A stretch of DNA of 35,076 bases from Streptomyces sp. col6 (GTDB lineage: Bacteria; Actinomycetota; Actinomycetes; Streptomycetales; Streptomycetaceae). Positions 16,820 through 26,252 of the stretch are shown here, one piece after another; the stretch's first letter is position 1; every line of letters begins with the position of its first letter. A program made the position numbers and the translations under genes. Location: positions 1,462,164 through 1,497,239 of the forward strand of contig NZ_RDBL01000013.1 of the NCBI RefSeq assembly GCF_008042035.1, given 5' to 3'. The notes below the pieces were generated by a model. The model worked only from the letters and a program-made list of their open reading frames with translations, did no database searches and was not told where the DNA came from.

Positions 16820-17785
16820 ATGGGGATCATCTCGGCGCTGGCGTCGGGGCCGGCGAAGCGCTGGACGGCGCTGATCAGCGGCGGCGCCTACGCGTTCACC
16901 GCCGTGGCCGTCCTGCTGCTGCGCCCCTGGCGCCCGCCCTCGGGCATCTGCCCGGCAACCGGCCCCACCGCCGTGATCTGCGACGCCGGACACGGTGAGC
17001 CGCTGGCGCTCGCCGCCCTCGGGGTGCTGGCCGTCGTCGCCGCGAGCGGTGCCTCCCTCGTGGTGACGGCCCTGGCGGGGCCGCTCGTGCATCTGCTGTC
17101 CGGTACCGCGCTGCCCGTACGCGGACCGCTCGCCGCCCTCGTCGCCCGCCGGATCGCCGGGCGGGTGCGGGCGAAACGACGGCTCACCGACCGCACCGGG
17201 GAGCCGTGGACGGGCCGCGCCGCCGCCGAGGCGCGCCGCAAGCTCTTCCGGCGGCCGGTGCAGGACGTGCTGACGGCCCCGACCAGGATCGGCGACAGCT
17301 TCGCCGCCATGGGCGAACGCATCCTGGGACGTCACCGGCTGGACGCCCAGCTCTGCTGGCCGCTGCTCCAGCAACTGTTCGACGAGCCCGCCCGGCGCGA
17401 CCTGGAACGCGCCTCGGACCAGGTGCTGGGCCGGGCCCGCAACCTGGTCTGGGCGGCGCTCACCGTCGTCACCGCGCTGCCGCTCGCCCTCCTGGACCGC
17501 GTCGCCCTCTGGCCCGCCGTACTCGCCGCCCTCGCCGGCGCCCTGGTCGGCGCGCTGCTGCTCGCCGGGCTGGGGGACGGCGTCGACGAGTACGCGGACA
17601 CCGTGGAGGCGGCGCTGCTCCGCCACCGGGACGCGCTCTACGCGGCGGCGGCCTGGCCGCTCCCGGAAGGCACGGCGGACGAGAGGCGTACGGGCCAGGA
17701 GTTCACCGCGTACCTCCGGCGCACCGGCCACTCGGCCCCGCAGATCACCTTCGCGCGCCCGCCCGAGGAGCAGCCGGAACCATGA
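16820..17785 (+). CDS. Four-helix membrane protein coupled to the CHAT protease gene
   Basis: 321 aa, family not recognised. Two hydrophobic segments lie near the N-terminus (about 17-36 and 62-93) with two cysteines between them (GICPATGPTAVICDAGHG). A basic, arginine-rich soluble region (about 100-205) follows, then two more membrane helices (about 208-250) and a C-terminal soluble tail. The ATG at 16820 has GGGAGG upstream. Its stop overlaps the CHAT gene start (ATGA at 17782-17785), so the two products are made in step and may interact. Possible roles are membrane anchor, substrate or effector of the protease. It does not look like a gasdermin. Confidence 0.78.
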   Translation: MGIISALASGPAKRWTALISGGAYAFTAVAVLLLRPWRPPSGICPATGPTAVICDAGHGEPLALAALGVLAVVAASGASLVVTALAGPLVHLLSGTALPVRGPLAALVARRIAGRVRAKRRLTDRTGEPWTGRAAAEARRKLFRRPVQDVLTAPTRIGDSFAAMGERILGRHRLDAQLCWPLLQQLFDEPARRDLERASDQVLGRARNLVWAALTVVTALPLALLDRVALWPAVLAALAGALVGALLLAGLGDGVDEYADTVEAALLRHRDALYAAAAWPLPEGTADERRTGQEFTAYLRRTGHSAPQITFARPPEEQPEP

Positions 17786-20700
17786 TCGACTACACCCACC
17801 CGGGGCGGGGGCGCGGCCGGGAGAGCGAGCTGGCGGCCGCCCTCCGCGCCGCCGGGGACCACGCCGAACACCTCCTCCGGCCGGGCGCGCACGCCGAGGT
17901 GCACCCGGCGACGGAGCTCACCGACTGGTACGACACGGTGCAGGCGGTGGCGGACGCCTGCACCGGGGTCATCGCGGCCGGCGACGTGCCCCCGCCGGAC
18001 GAGGCACGGACGCTGGACACCTGGCTCCTGCGCGCCACCGACTGCCTGGGGCCCTGCCGCCGGCTGCTCCGCGAGGCCCGCCCGCTCGTCGAACCGCCCA
18101 TGACCGACGACGAGGTGCGGGACACCTACCTCGCCCTCCTCGAACTCACCCATGTCGTGCACGAGTCGGCCGACCACGTCCGCCGCACGCTCGCCGGCCG
18201 GCGCGACGGCATTCCGCCGCAGGAGGCCCCCGAGCGCTTCGTGCGGAGCAGGATCGCCCACCAGGACCTGATGCGGCGCGCGTTACGTCTGCTCCCGGAG
18301 GAGGACGCCCGGCGCGACGAGTGGAGGTACCGCTACGTCGTCCTCGCGCAGCGCGTCGCGGAGTACGGCGGGGACAGCCCCGGCGAGGCGGAGGCGGCCC
18401 GGCTGGCCGCCGAGGAACTGGCCCGGCCCGGCAGCCACTTGGACGACGCGCAGCGGGCTCAGCTGCGCGCCGCCGGGGCCGCGCTCGCCACCCAGGTGCA
18501 CACCGGCGGGGACGCCGCCCGCGCCACGGGCGCCGCGGACCTCGCCCTGGCCCACCGGGCCGTGTGGCAGGCCGCGCCCGACGACCCGCTGGCCGCCGCC
18601 CGGTTCGGTGCCGAGCTGCTGCGGGCGATCACGGTGGGCGAGAGCGTCGACGGGCTCGGCCTCGAGGACGCGGTCGCGGCGCTGGAGCACGCCGTCAGGA
18701 TCATGGACCCCGCTTCCCCGGAGTGGTCCGAGACCCTGGCGGCCAGGGCCCTGGCCCGCACCCAGGTGATCGGGACCTGGTCGGCCCGGGAACGCGACAT
18801 CGGGGCGGTCGTCCTCGAACTCGACGGCGTCCGCTCCCTGTTGCCTCCGGGGCATCCGCTGACGGCTCCGGTCGACCTCGCCCTCGTACAGCTCCTGTCC
18901 CTGCGCGGCTCGGGCGAGGGTTCGCTGAGCGACATCCGGTCCGCGCTCGCCATGCTGCGCCGGGCGCGGGCCCAGCACCCCGCCGACCCGCTGCACCGTC
19001 TGGTCCTGGACGCCGTGTTCGCCCAGGTGCACACCGCGTTCCACTACCACGCGGGGGCCGACGACGCGGACTGCACCGGCACCGGGGACGAGGCCACCCC
19101 CGCGCAGGACCGGGCCGGCCACGCGGCCCGCACCCGGCAGCTGCTGCGCCTGTGCGTGGACCGGGCGCGGCGGCTGGCGGACACCCGCGAGGACCACAGC
19201 CCGGAATTGCTGGCGCTGGTCCAGCACACCCTGGGCTGGTCGCTGCTGATGGCCGCCACCTACACCGACGGCGGCGGGCTCGCCGGCGATGAGCGGTACG
19301 CGCTGCTGGCCGAGGCCGGTACGGCGTTGACGGAGTCCCTGAGCCGCACCGACGAGCGCTCCCCGCAGCTCGCCGGCCGGGAACTGCTGCTGCACATCGC
19401 CCGCTTGGCCGAGGCACAGGCGCCGGCCGCCCCACCGGGCGCCGCCCGCGCGCACGCCGAAGCCATCGGCCGGCTGGTGGACCGGCCCGATGTCGCGTCC
19501 CGCCCTCCGTTCCAGGACACCGTGCGCGCAGTCCACTTCTACGCCGAGACCCTGGCGGCGGGCACCGCCCCCGGCGGGGAGGTCCCGGGCGACCGGGACC
19601 GGCGGCTGCGGCGCATGGAGGAGGCCGCGGCCGCCCGGCCGGACGCGGTGGACACCCCCGCCCTGGACCTGCGGATGCAACTGGCCCGCGCGCAACGGGC
19701 GGTGGACCCCGCCCCCGCCGGGCTCGGCGAACTGCTCGTCCGGGCCGCCCGGCCCGGCACCTCGTCGGCCGCGGCGAGCCGGGCGGGGCGCGAGCGGTCC
19801 CGCCGGACCGGGCAGGAGGCCCTGGGCCTGCTGGCGCGCCGGGTGCTCGTGCAGGAGGCCGCCGCCGACGCCGTGCTGACGGCGGAACGGGCCGGGCCGC
19901 TCTCCCGCGAGGTCGCCGGCTGGTGCGTCGAGGACGGCGCCCTGGAGGAGGCCGTCGGCACCCTGGAGCGCGGCCGGGCGCTCGCCCTGCACACCGAGAT
20001 GGCCACCGTCGACGTGCTGCGCACCCTGACCGGGCTGGGCCGCGCGGACCTGGCGGGGGAGTGGCGCGCCTGGCGGGACGCCGCGCACCGGCAGAACCGG
20101 GCGGGAAACCGGCCGGAGGGAGCACCCGACGGGTCCGGGGCCGCCTGGGACTCGTACGCCGAACACCCGGTGCCCGAGCGCCTCGGTGCCCGGGTGCGGG
20201 CGGTGCTGGAGGAGCACGGCGCCCTGGAAACCCTGCTGGGGACGGTGCCGGTGGCGGAGATCGCGGCGGCCCTGCGCGGAACCGGGAACGACGAGCTGGT
20301 GTACCTGCTGCCGACCCGGAACTCACCTGTCTCCGGGGGTGCGTTGCGGGTGCGGCGCGACGGCGGTGTCCGCTGGACCCCCCTGGCCGGCCTGGCGGAC
20401 CCCACCGCTCTGGACGCCTACACGGGCGCCCTGGAACTGCTGCTCTCCGCGCCCCGGGCCGACGCGGCCGAGCACGCCTGGCGGGCCCGTCTGGACGGGC
20501 TGTGCGACTGGGCTGGGCGGGCGGTGGTGGGGCCCCTGACGCGGGACGCGCGGGGCGCCGGGGCCGACGGCCTGCCGAGGCTGGTGCTGGTGCCGCTCGG
20601 GGCGCTGGCCTCGGTGCCGTGGAGCGCGGCGCGGCTGCCGGGTCCGGGCGGGCGCGCGGTCCGGGCGGTCGACCGGCTGGTGCTGTCCACCGCCCCGTCC

Positions 20701-21492
20701 GCCCGGATGTTCGTCGCCGCGGCCGGGCGGCCCCCGGTCCGGGCCGGGGACGGGGCCCTGCTGGTCCTGGGGCTGACGGGAGCGCAGGCCCGGAGTTCGT
20801 CGAGCAGGGCGCTGCACCGGCTGTACCCGAGGCCGCGCCTGCTGGCTCCGGAGGCGGGCCGCCCGGCCGGCCGCACGAGCGGTGGCCCGGACGGCACCAC
20901 GCGGCCCGCGGAGGTCCTCGACGAGATCCGGCGGGCCGCCCTCGCGCACGGCATCGTGGACGTGTCGGCGCACCTGCTGCCCGATCCGTCGGACAGCTGG
21001 CGCTCGCACCTCGCCTTCGGCACGGTCATGGGGCCGGACGGGGCGCCCGCCGGGGACGTGGACCGCCTGTCCGTGCAGACCATCGCGGCCCAGCGGTTCC
21101 CGGTGCCGCCGGAGGGGCCGGGGCTGTGCGTCTCCCTGGCCTCGTGCATGAACGGCCTGCCGCGCCGCCATCACGACGAGTCGTTCACCATGGCGGCGGC
21201 GTTCCTGGCCGGGGGAGCGTCGTCCGTGCTGGGCTCGTTGTGGCCGGTACGGCTGCATGCGACGGCCCTCGTCGACCTCCTGTTCCACCACGGGCTGCGT
21301 ACGGGCCATCCGCCGGTGGACGCGCTGCGCGGGGCACAGCTCTGGATGGTGGGCCCGGCACGGGAACTGCCCGCGTCGCTCCCGGCCGACGTGCGGCGGC
21401 TCGCGGCCGGACTGCTGGACGCCCTCACGGCCTCGGGCCACGATCCGGCGGACCCGGCGTGCTGGGCCGGACTGGTGGCCGTGGGCCGCTGA
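17782..21492 (+). CDS. Large helical-repeat protein with C-terminal CHAT protease domain; contains a TTA codon
   Basis: 1236 aa. Residues 1 to about 900 are alanine-rich alpha-helical repeats, TPR-like in places (DLALAHRAVWQAAPDDPLAAARF, ALEEAVGTLERGRALALHTE). From about 920 the CHAT (caspase HetF associated with TPRs) fold is visible: LVLVPLGALASVPW, PSARMF, the catalytic His1064 in VDVSAHLLPDP, the catalytic Cys1122 in CVSLASCMNG, then AAAFLAGGASSVLGSLWPV. The dyad is intact. CHAT proteins are clan CD proteases (caspase/separase relatives) that act in programmed death, CRISPR-linked and other conflict pathways. Codon 168 is TTA (18283-18285), which needs the bldA tRNA in Streptomyces. It is the last gene of the cassette; a target protein is not known. 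Confidence 0.92.
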   Translation: MIDYTHPGRGRGRESELAAALRAAGDHAEHLLRPGAHAEVHPATELTDWYDTVQAVADACTGVIAAGDVPPPDEARTLDTWLLRATDCLGPCRRLLREARPLVEPPMTDDEVRDTYLALLELTHVVHESADHVRRTLAGRRDGIPPQEAPERFVRSRIAHQDLMRRALRLLPEEDARRDEWRYRYVVLAQRVAEYGGDSPGEAEAARLAAEELARPGSHLDDAQRAQLRAAGAALATQVHTGGDAARATGAADLALAHRAVWQAAPDDPLAAARFGAELLRAITVGESVDGLGLEDAVAALEHAVRIMDPASPEWSETLAARALARTQVIGTWSARERDIGAVVLELDGVRSLLPPGHPLTAPVDLALVQLLSLRGSGEGSLSDIRSALAMLRRARAQHPADPLHRLVLDAVFAQVHTAFHYHAGADDADCTGTGDEATPAQDRAGHAARTRQLLRLCVDRARRLADTREDHSPELLALVQHTLGWSLLMAATYTDGGGLAGDERYALLAEAGTALTESLSRTDERSPQLAGRELLLHIARLAEAQAPAAPPGAARAHAEAIGRLVDRPDVASRPPFQDTVRAVHFYAETLAAGTAPGGEVPGDRDRRLRRMEEAAAARPDAVDTPALDLRMQLARAQRAVDPAPAGLGELLVRAARPGTSSAAASRAGRERSRRTGQEALGLLARRVLVQEAAADAVLTAERAGPLSREVAGWCVEDGALEEAVGTLERGRALALHTEMATVDVLRTLTGLGRADLAGEWRAWRDAAHRQNRAGNRPEGAPDGSGAAWDSYAEHPVPERLGARVRAVLEEHGALETLLGTVPVAEIAAALRGTGNDELVYLLPTRNSPVSGGALRVRRDGGVRWTPLAGLADPTALDAYTGALELLLSAPRADAAEHAWRARLDGLCDWAGRAVVGPLTRDARGAGADGLPRLVLVPLGALASVPWSAARLPGPGGRAVRAVDRLVLSTAPSARMFVAAAGRPPVRAGDGALLVLGLTGAQARSSSSRALHRLYPRPRLLAPEAGRPAGRTSGGPDGTTRPAEVLDEIRRAALAHGIVDVSAHLLPDPSDSWRSHLAFGTVMGPDGAPAGDVDRLSVQTIAAQRFPVPPEGPGLCVSLASCMNGLPRRHHDESFTMAAAFLAGGASSVLGSLWPVRLHATALVDLLFHHGLRTGHPPVDALRGAQLWMVGPARELPASLPADVRRLAAGLLDALTASGHDPADPACWAGLVAVGR

Positions 21493-21711
21493 TCGGCGGG
21501 CGCGGTGTGGTCTGCGGCACAGGCGATGGGCGGCCCGCCTCCCCGGCCGTACCGTTTGCGCACGTCGCGGGGCGGCGGCGGGACGGAGACGCTCCGGGGC
21601 GCGCGGGGCAGTGACGGACATCTCTACCCAGGGGCCCACCGGGCTGGCACTGTGGTCGGGTCCCGGCCGGGTGCTGGGTACCTCTTCTGCCGGCCGACCG
21701 AACGAGATGCC

Positions 21712-21861
21712 ATGAGCGCGACTGCCGCCCCCCTCACCGCCGCCCGCCGCCGCGCCCGTACCGGCGGCCCCGACGACGGCCCCAAGCTGCTGGAGCACGT
21801 ACTCGGCTGGACCCTCGTGGTCGTCGTCGCCATGCTCGTCACCCAGCTCGGCCTGCTCTGA
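21712..21861 (+). CDS. Small single-pass membrane protein
   Basis: 49 aa. The start at 21712 (MSATAAPLTAARRRARTG) gives a basic, cytosolic N-terminus followed by one C-terminal membrane helix (VLGWTLVVVVAMLVTQLGLL). This makes it a tail-anchored-like protein. The ribosome site is weak (ACGAG). A similar tiny protein next to chiD in other Streptomyces is plausible, but I cannot confirm it. The 219 bp before it (21493-21711) show no strong signal. It is probably not part of the CHAT operon. Function unknown. Confidence 0.6.
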   Translation: MSATAAPLTAARRRARTGGPDDGPKLLEHVLGWTLVVVVAMLVTQLGLL

Positions 21862-21874
21862 GCCCTGCGCGCCC

Positions 21875-21913
21875 GGCGGGGGCGGGGAGTCCTGCCGGCT
21901 CCCCGCCCCCGCC
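21875..21913. terminator. Bidirectional terminator between the small membrane gene and chiD
   Basis: Perfect 15-bp GC stem (21875-21889 with 21899-21913), 9-nt loop, between convergent genes. Confidence 0.85.
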
Positions 21914-21932
21914 TGTGCGGCGTGCTACGAGG

Positions 21933-23207
<1,275 letters not shown>

Positions 23208-23303
23208 GGTTGCTCCTCGTGGGGGAGGGGACGTGCCAGTGGACGACCGGTCTTCCGCGCTCGTACGTGGTTGGCATGAACGCGGAAAGCCGGTTCGCTG
23301 GGA

Positions 23304-23345
23304 ACCGTAGATGGACTAGACCAGTCGGGTCAATGGTTCGGACCA
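23304..23345 (-). promoter_or_regulatory. Chitin-responsive promoter of chiD with two 12-bp repeats (DasR-like)
   Basis: On the minus strand -35 TTGACC (23328-23333) and -10 TACGGT (23304-23309) are 18 bp apart. TGGTCCGAACCA (23334-23345) lies upstream and TGGTCTAGTCCA (23312-23323) in the spacer. The two repeats are 22 bp apart centre to centre, exactly as at 2725-2758, and the spacer copy again begins ACTGGTCTAG, the DasR half-site. Confidence 0.85.
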
Positions 23346-23400
23346 ATTCGATGATCTCCGCGCCTCCCGGGGTCCGTTGATCCGTATGTCCGGTCAACCG

Positions 23401-23429
23401 GTGACGGATACCGTCCGATCGGGCATACT
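23401..23429 (+). promoter_or_regulatory. Candidate promoter of the acyl-CoA dehydrogenase gene
   Basis: GTGACG (23401-23406) and CATACT (23424-23429) are 17 bp apart, giving a leader of about 155 nt. The rest of 23346-23590 shows no clear structure. Confidence 0.4.
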
Positions 23430-23590
23430 CGACCCGCCACAGCCGCCTGCCTGCGCCTCTCGTAATCCGGGAGGGCAACATCGGCTGGGCAGCAGTGATT
23501 TCGGGCATCGCCCGGAGATCCCCCCGGCGGCGCCGCTCACACCCCGCGCGCGCGACCGCCGCAACGCCCGACAGGGAGGAGAGCGCCGTC

Positions 23591-24763
23591 ATGTCCGACC
23601 GTGCCCCGCAGTGGGTCGAACGCCGTCTGCCCACCGAGGAGTCCAGCCAGCTCATCGACCTCGTGCGCGACATCGTCCAGCGGGAGATCGCGCCGCGGGC
23701 GGCCGAGGAGGAGGAAGCGGGCCGCTTCCCCCGCGAGGTCTTCACCCTGCTCTCCGAGTCCGGCCTGCTCGGCCTGCCCTACGACTCCGAGCACGGCGGC
23801 GGCGACCAGCCCTACGAGGTCTACCTCCAGGTCCTGGAGGAGCTCGCCGCCGCCCGGCTCACCGTCGGACTCGGCGTCAGCGTCCACTCCCTCGCCTGTC
23901 ACGCGCTCGCCGGCTACGGCACCAAGGACCAGCGGACCGAACACCTCCCGGCGATGCTCTCCGGCGGTCTGCTCGGCGCCTACTGCCTGTCCGAGCCCGC
24001 GTCCGGCTCCGACGCGGCCTCGCTGCGCACCAAGGCCGTACGGGACGGCGACGACTGGGTCCTCACCGGCACCAAGGCCTGGATCACGCACGGCGGCATC
24101 GCCGACTTCTACACGGTGCTGGCCCGCACGGGCGCAGAGGGCGCCCGGGGCATCACCGCCTTCCTCGTCCCCGGCGACGCCGCGGGCCTGAGCGCGGCCG
24201 TCCCCGAGAAGAAGATGGGCATGAAGGGCTCGCCCACCGCCCAGCTGCACTTCGACGGGGTGCGCGTGCCGGACACGCGGCGGATCGGCGACGAGGGCCA
24301 GGGCTTCGCGATCGCCCTGTCCGCCCTCGACTCCGGCCGGCTCGGCATCGCCGCCTGCGCCATCGGCGTGGCCCAGGCCGCGCTGAACGAGGCTCTGGGC
24401 TATGCCACCGGCCGCGAGCAGTTCGGCCGGCCCATCGCGGACTTCCAGGGGCTGCGGTTCATGCTCGCCGACATGGCCACCCGGATCGAGGCCGGCCGCG
24501 CGCTCTACCTGGAGGCCGCCCGGCTGAGGGACGCCGGCCGCCCCTTCTCGCGCCAGGCCGCCATGGCCAAGCTCTTCTGCACGGACACCGCGATGCAGGT
24601 GACCGTCGACGCCGTCCAGGTGCTCGGCGGCTACGGCTACACGCAGGACTTCCCCGTCGAGCGCCTCATGCGCGAGGCCAAGGTGCTCCAGATCGTCGAG
24701 GGCACCAACCAGATTCAGCGGATGGTCATCGCCCGGCACCTCGCGGGCCCTGAGTCCCGCTGA
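23591..24763 (+). CDS. Acyl-CoA dehydrogenase
   Basis: FAD-dependent alpha,beta-dehydrogenation of acyl-CoA, cytosolic, 390 aa (usual length). The ATG at 23591 has GGGAGGAG upstream. Family signatures: AYCLSEPASGSDAASLRTKA (first ACAD signature, flavin contact), WITHGGIADFY, GREQFGRPIADFQ, and near the C-terminus QVLGGYGYTQDFPVERLMRE followed by IVEGTNQIQR, whose Glu is the expected catalytic base. Substrate chain length cannot be read. No partner beta-oxidation genes adjoin. The gene end overlaps the convergent small gene by 38 bp. Confidence 0.95.
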   Translation: MSDRAPQWVERRLPTEESSQLIDLVRDIVQREIAPRAAEEEEAGRFPREVFTLLSESGLLGLPYDSEHGGGDQPYEVYLQVLEELAAARLTVGLGVSVHSLACHALAGYGTKDQRTEHLPAMLSGGLLGAYCLSEPASGSDAASLRTKAVRDGDDWVLTGTKAWITHGGIADFYTVLARTGAEGARGITAFLVPGDAAGLSAAVPEKKMGMKGSPTAQLHFDGVRVPDTRRIGDEGQGFAIALSALDSGRLGIAACAIGVAQAALNEALGYATGREQFGRPIADFQGLRFMLADMATRIEAGRALYLEAARLRDAGRPFSRQAAMAKLFCTDTAMQVTVDAVQVLGGYGYTQDFPVERLMREAKVLQIVEGTNQIQRMVIARHLAGPESR

Positions 24764-25043
24764 CCCGCAACGGCCGCTCCGACCACACGGGCGTCGTCAT
24801 GATCCGGTTCCAGTCCTGGTCATGGCGGCCCGGCAGGGTCCGCCCCGTGCTCTCCCAGTGCCGCAGCAGCGCCCGGTAGATCGGCGGATCGCTCGAGTGC
24901 GGCACCGCGCGCGGCGCCGAGCGCGGCGCCTCGGACTGGGACGCCGGTACGGAACCGGGCTGCGGAACCGATTCTTCGGAGGCGGGAGCCGGAGCGGCGA
25001 GACGGCGGCGACCGGGGCCGGCCGTGGAGTGCAGCAGGGTCAT
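24726..25043 (-). CDS. Small conserved-looking protein of unknown function
   Basis: 105 aa, cytosolic. The first half is Pro/Ser/Ala-rich and probably disordered. The second half has a compact conserved-looking block, DPPIYRALLRHWESTGRTLPGRHDQ, followed by DWNRIM. I have the impression of this block from other Streptomyces hypothetical proteins but cannot confirm it. Codon third positions are strongly GC, supporting a real gene. No good ribosome site precedes the ATG. It overlaps the end of the acyl-CoA dehydrogenase gene by 38 bp in convergent orientation. Confidence 0.65.
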   Translation of the reverse strand: MTLLHSTAGPGRRRLAAPAPASEESVPQPGSVPASQSEAPRSAPRAVPHSSDPPIYRALLRHWESTGRTLPGRHDQDWNRIMTTPVWSERPLRVSGTQGPRGAGR

Positions 25044-25167
25044 ACCGGGCCAACGCCGCAGCAGGCGGCCGGGTCACTGGCTGTGCGATTCGGGCGCGTG
25101 TTCACCCGGTTCCCACCGGCTGCCGGGCCGCTCGCGCACCCCGGCCGCACGTTCGGGAAGAGGAGGC

Positions 25168-25563
25168 TCAGGCGGCCTCGCGCCGGGTCTGACGGGGCAC
25201 CCGGATCGGGCGGGATCCCGGACCACCGGCGTGCGAGAAGGGCTGTGTCCGCCAGTCGAGCCCCTGAGGGAGTGTCAGCAGCAGCGCCGTCTCCTGCTCC
25301 TGCACGCCGTCGGCCTCCTCGGGCCGCGCCCCGGCGGCACGCCCCGTACCGGGGCACACGGTGAGCACGAATGGGTTCCACGGGGACGGGCACAGCGCGT
25401 GCTCCGGGAGCACGTCCTCGTCCGCCAGGAGCGCGATGGGCCGCGCGCAGTCTGGGCAGACGACCCGGTACATCTCGAACGTGTCGTACGCGTCGGAAGC
25501 GGCGTCGTCGAACGGATCAACGGGCTCCGGTTCGATACGTCCGGTGAGCTTCAGGCTTGGCAT
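25168..25563 (-). CDS. Small four-cysteine protein, probable zinc-binding, unknown function
   Basis: 131 aa. The ATG at 25563 follows GAGGGGGG. An acidic N-terminus (EPEPVDPFDDAASDAYD) precedes C36-P-D-C39, C58 and C70 (LCPS and VCPGTG), a likely zinc-ribbon-like knuckle. The C-terminus is basic. The gene lies divergent from the AsnC-type regulator, with a perfect palindrome (25596-25615) just upstream. No function can be assigned. Confidence 0.72.
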   Translation of the reverse strand: MPSLKLTGRIEPEPVDPFDDAASDAYDTFEMYRVVCPDCARPIALLADEDVLPEHALCPSPWNPFVLTVCPGTGRAAGARPEEADGVQEQETALLLTLPQGLDWRTQPFSHAGGPGSRPIRVPRQTRREAA

Positions 25564-25595
25564 GGGAAATCCCCCCTCGGATGGGCCGACATGAC

Positions 25596-25615
25596 GCTGT
25601 GGCCTCGGCCACAGC
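25596..25615. promoter_or_regulatory. 20-bp palindrome upstream of the four-cysteine gene
   Basis: GCTGTGGCC-TC-GGCCACAGC is a perfect 9-bp inverted repeat with a 2-bp centre. It lies 33 bp upstream of the minus-strand start and about 150 bp before the AsnC-type gene. It could be an operator, possibly for that regulator, or a leader hairpin. Confidence 0.5.
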
Positions 25616-25752
25616 AAGCACTTCCCGCCACCGATCGGCCGTAACCGTTCCGTGTCCCCCTACTGTTGCGTAAACCTGTGGCGTTGGTCACATGCCCGGC
25701 GCAGGTGCCGTCCCAAGGGCTGGGCGGCTGTGCCGGGAGCGACTGATGGCCA

Positions 25753-25770
25753 TAGATTGATCCATATGGA
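25753..25770 (+). promoter_or_regulatory. Possible leaderless promoter of the AsnC-type gene, with palindrome over the start codon
   Basis: TAGATT (25753-25758) lies 7 nt before the ATG and no ribosome site is present, as in leaderless Streptomyces genes. TCCATATGGA (25761-25770) is a perfect palindrome that includes the ATG. No good -35 is seen. Confidence 0.4.
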
Positions 25771-26206
25771 GGAGCTGGACCGTCACATCGTGGAGTTGCT
25801 CGTCAAGGACGGGCGGATGAGCTACACCGACCTGGGCAAGGCCACCGGCCTGTCCACCTCGGCGGTTCATCAGCGCGTCCGCAGGCTGGAGCAGCGCGGG
25901 GTGATCCGCGGCTATGCCGCGGTCGTCGACCCGGAGGCGGTCGGCCTGCCGCTGACCGCGTTCATCTCGGTCAAGCCCTTCGATCCGAGCGCACCGGACG
26001 ACATCGCCGAACGGCTCGCCGGCGTCCCCGAGCTGGAGGCGTGCCACAGCGTCGCGGGGGACGAGAACTACATCCTCAAGGTGCGCGTGGCGACCCCGCT
26101 GGAGCTGGAGAACCTGCTCACCCGCATCCGCTCCCTCGCCGGTGTCTCCACCCGCACCACGGTCGTCCTGTCGACCCCGTACGAGGCACGCCCGCCGCAG
26201 ATCTGA
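25766..26206 (+). CDS. Lrp/AsnC-family transcriptional regulator
   Basis: 146 aa DNA-binding protein with the usual length. The N-terminal helix-turn-helix is MEELDRHIVELLVKDGRMSYTDLGKATGLSTSAVHQRVRRLEQRGVI in form (residues 1-47). The C-terminal RAM ligand-binding domain (about 65-140) shows AFISVKP, ACHSVAGDENYILKVRV and TTVVLST. These proteins usually bind amino acids and often regulate themselves and divergent neighbours. The ATG at 25766 is chosen over upstream in-frame codons because the HTH begins there. Targets may be the divergent four-cysteine gene or the downstream amidohydrolase. Confidence 0.93.
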   Translation: MEELDRHIVELLVKDGRMSYTDLGKATGLSTSAVHQRVRRLEQRGVIRGYAAVVDPEAVGLPLTAFISVKPFDPSAPDDIAERLAGVPELEACHSVAGDENYILKVRVATPLELENLLTRIRSLAGVSTRTTVVLSTPYEARPPQI

Positions 26207-26252
26207 GGGGGCGCGCACGGGGGCGGGTCCGGCAGGCGGGAGACTGGTCCCC

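Noticed and set aside
16820..17785. Gasdermin-like partner of the CHAT protease
   Set aside because: The protein has four ordinary membrane helices and a basic loop, not the beta-rich pore-forming fold of gasdermins.
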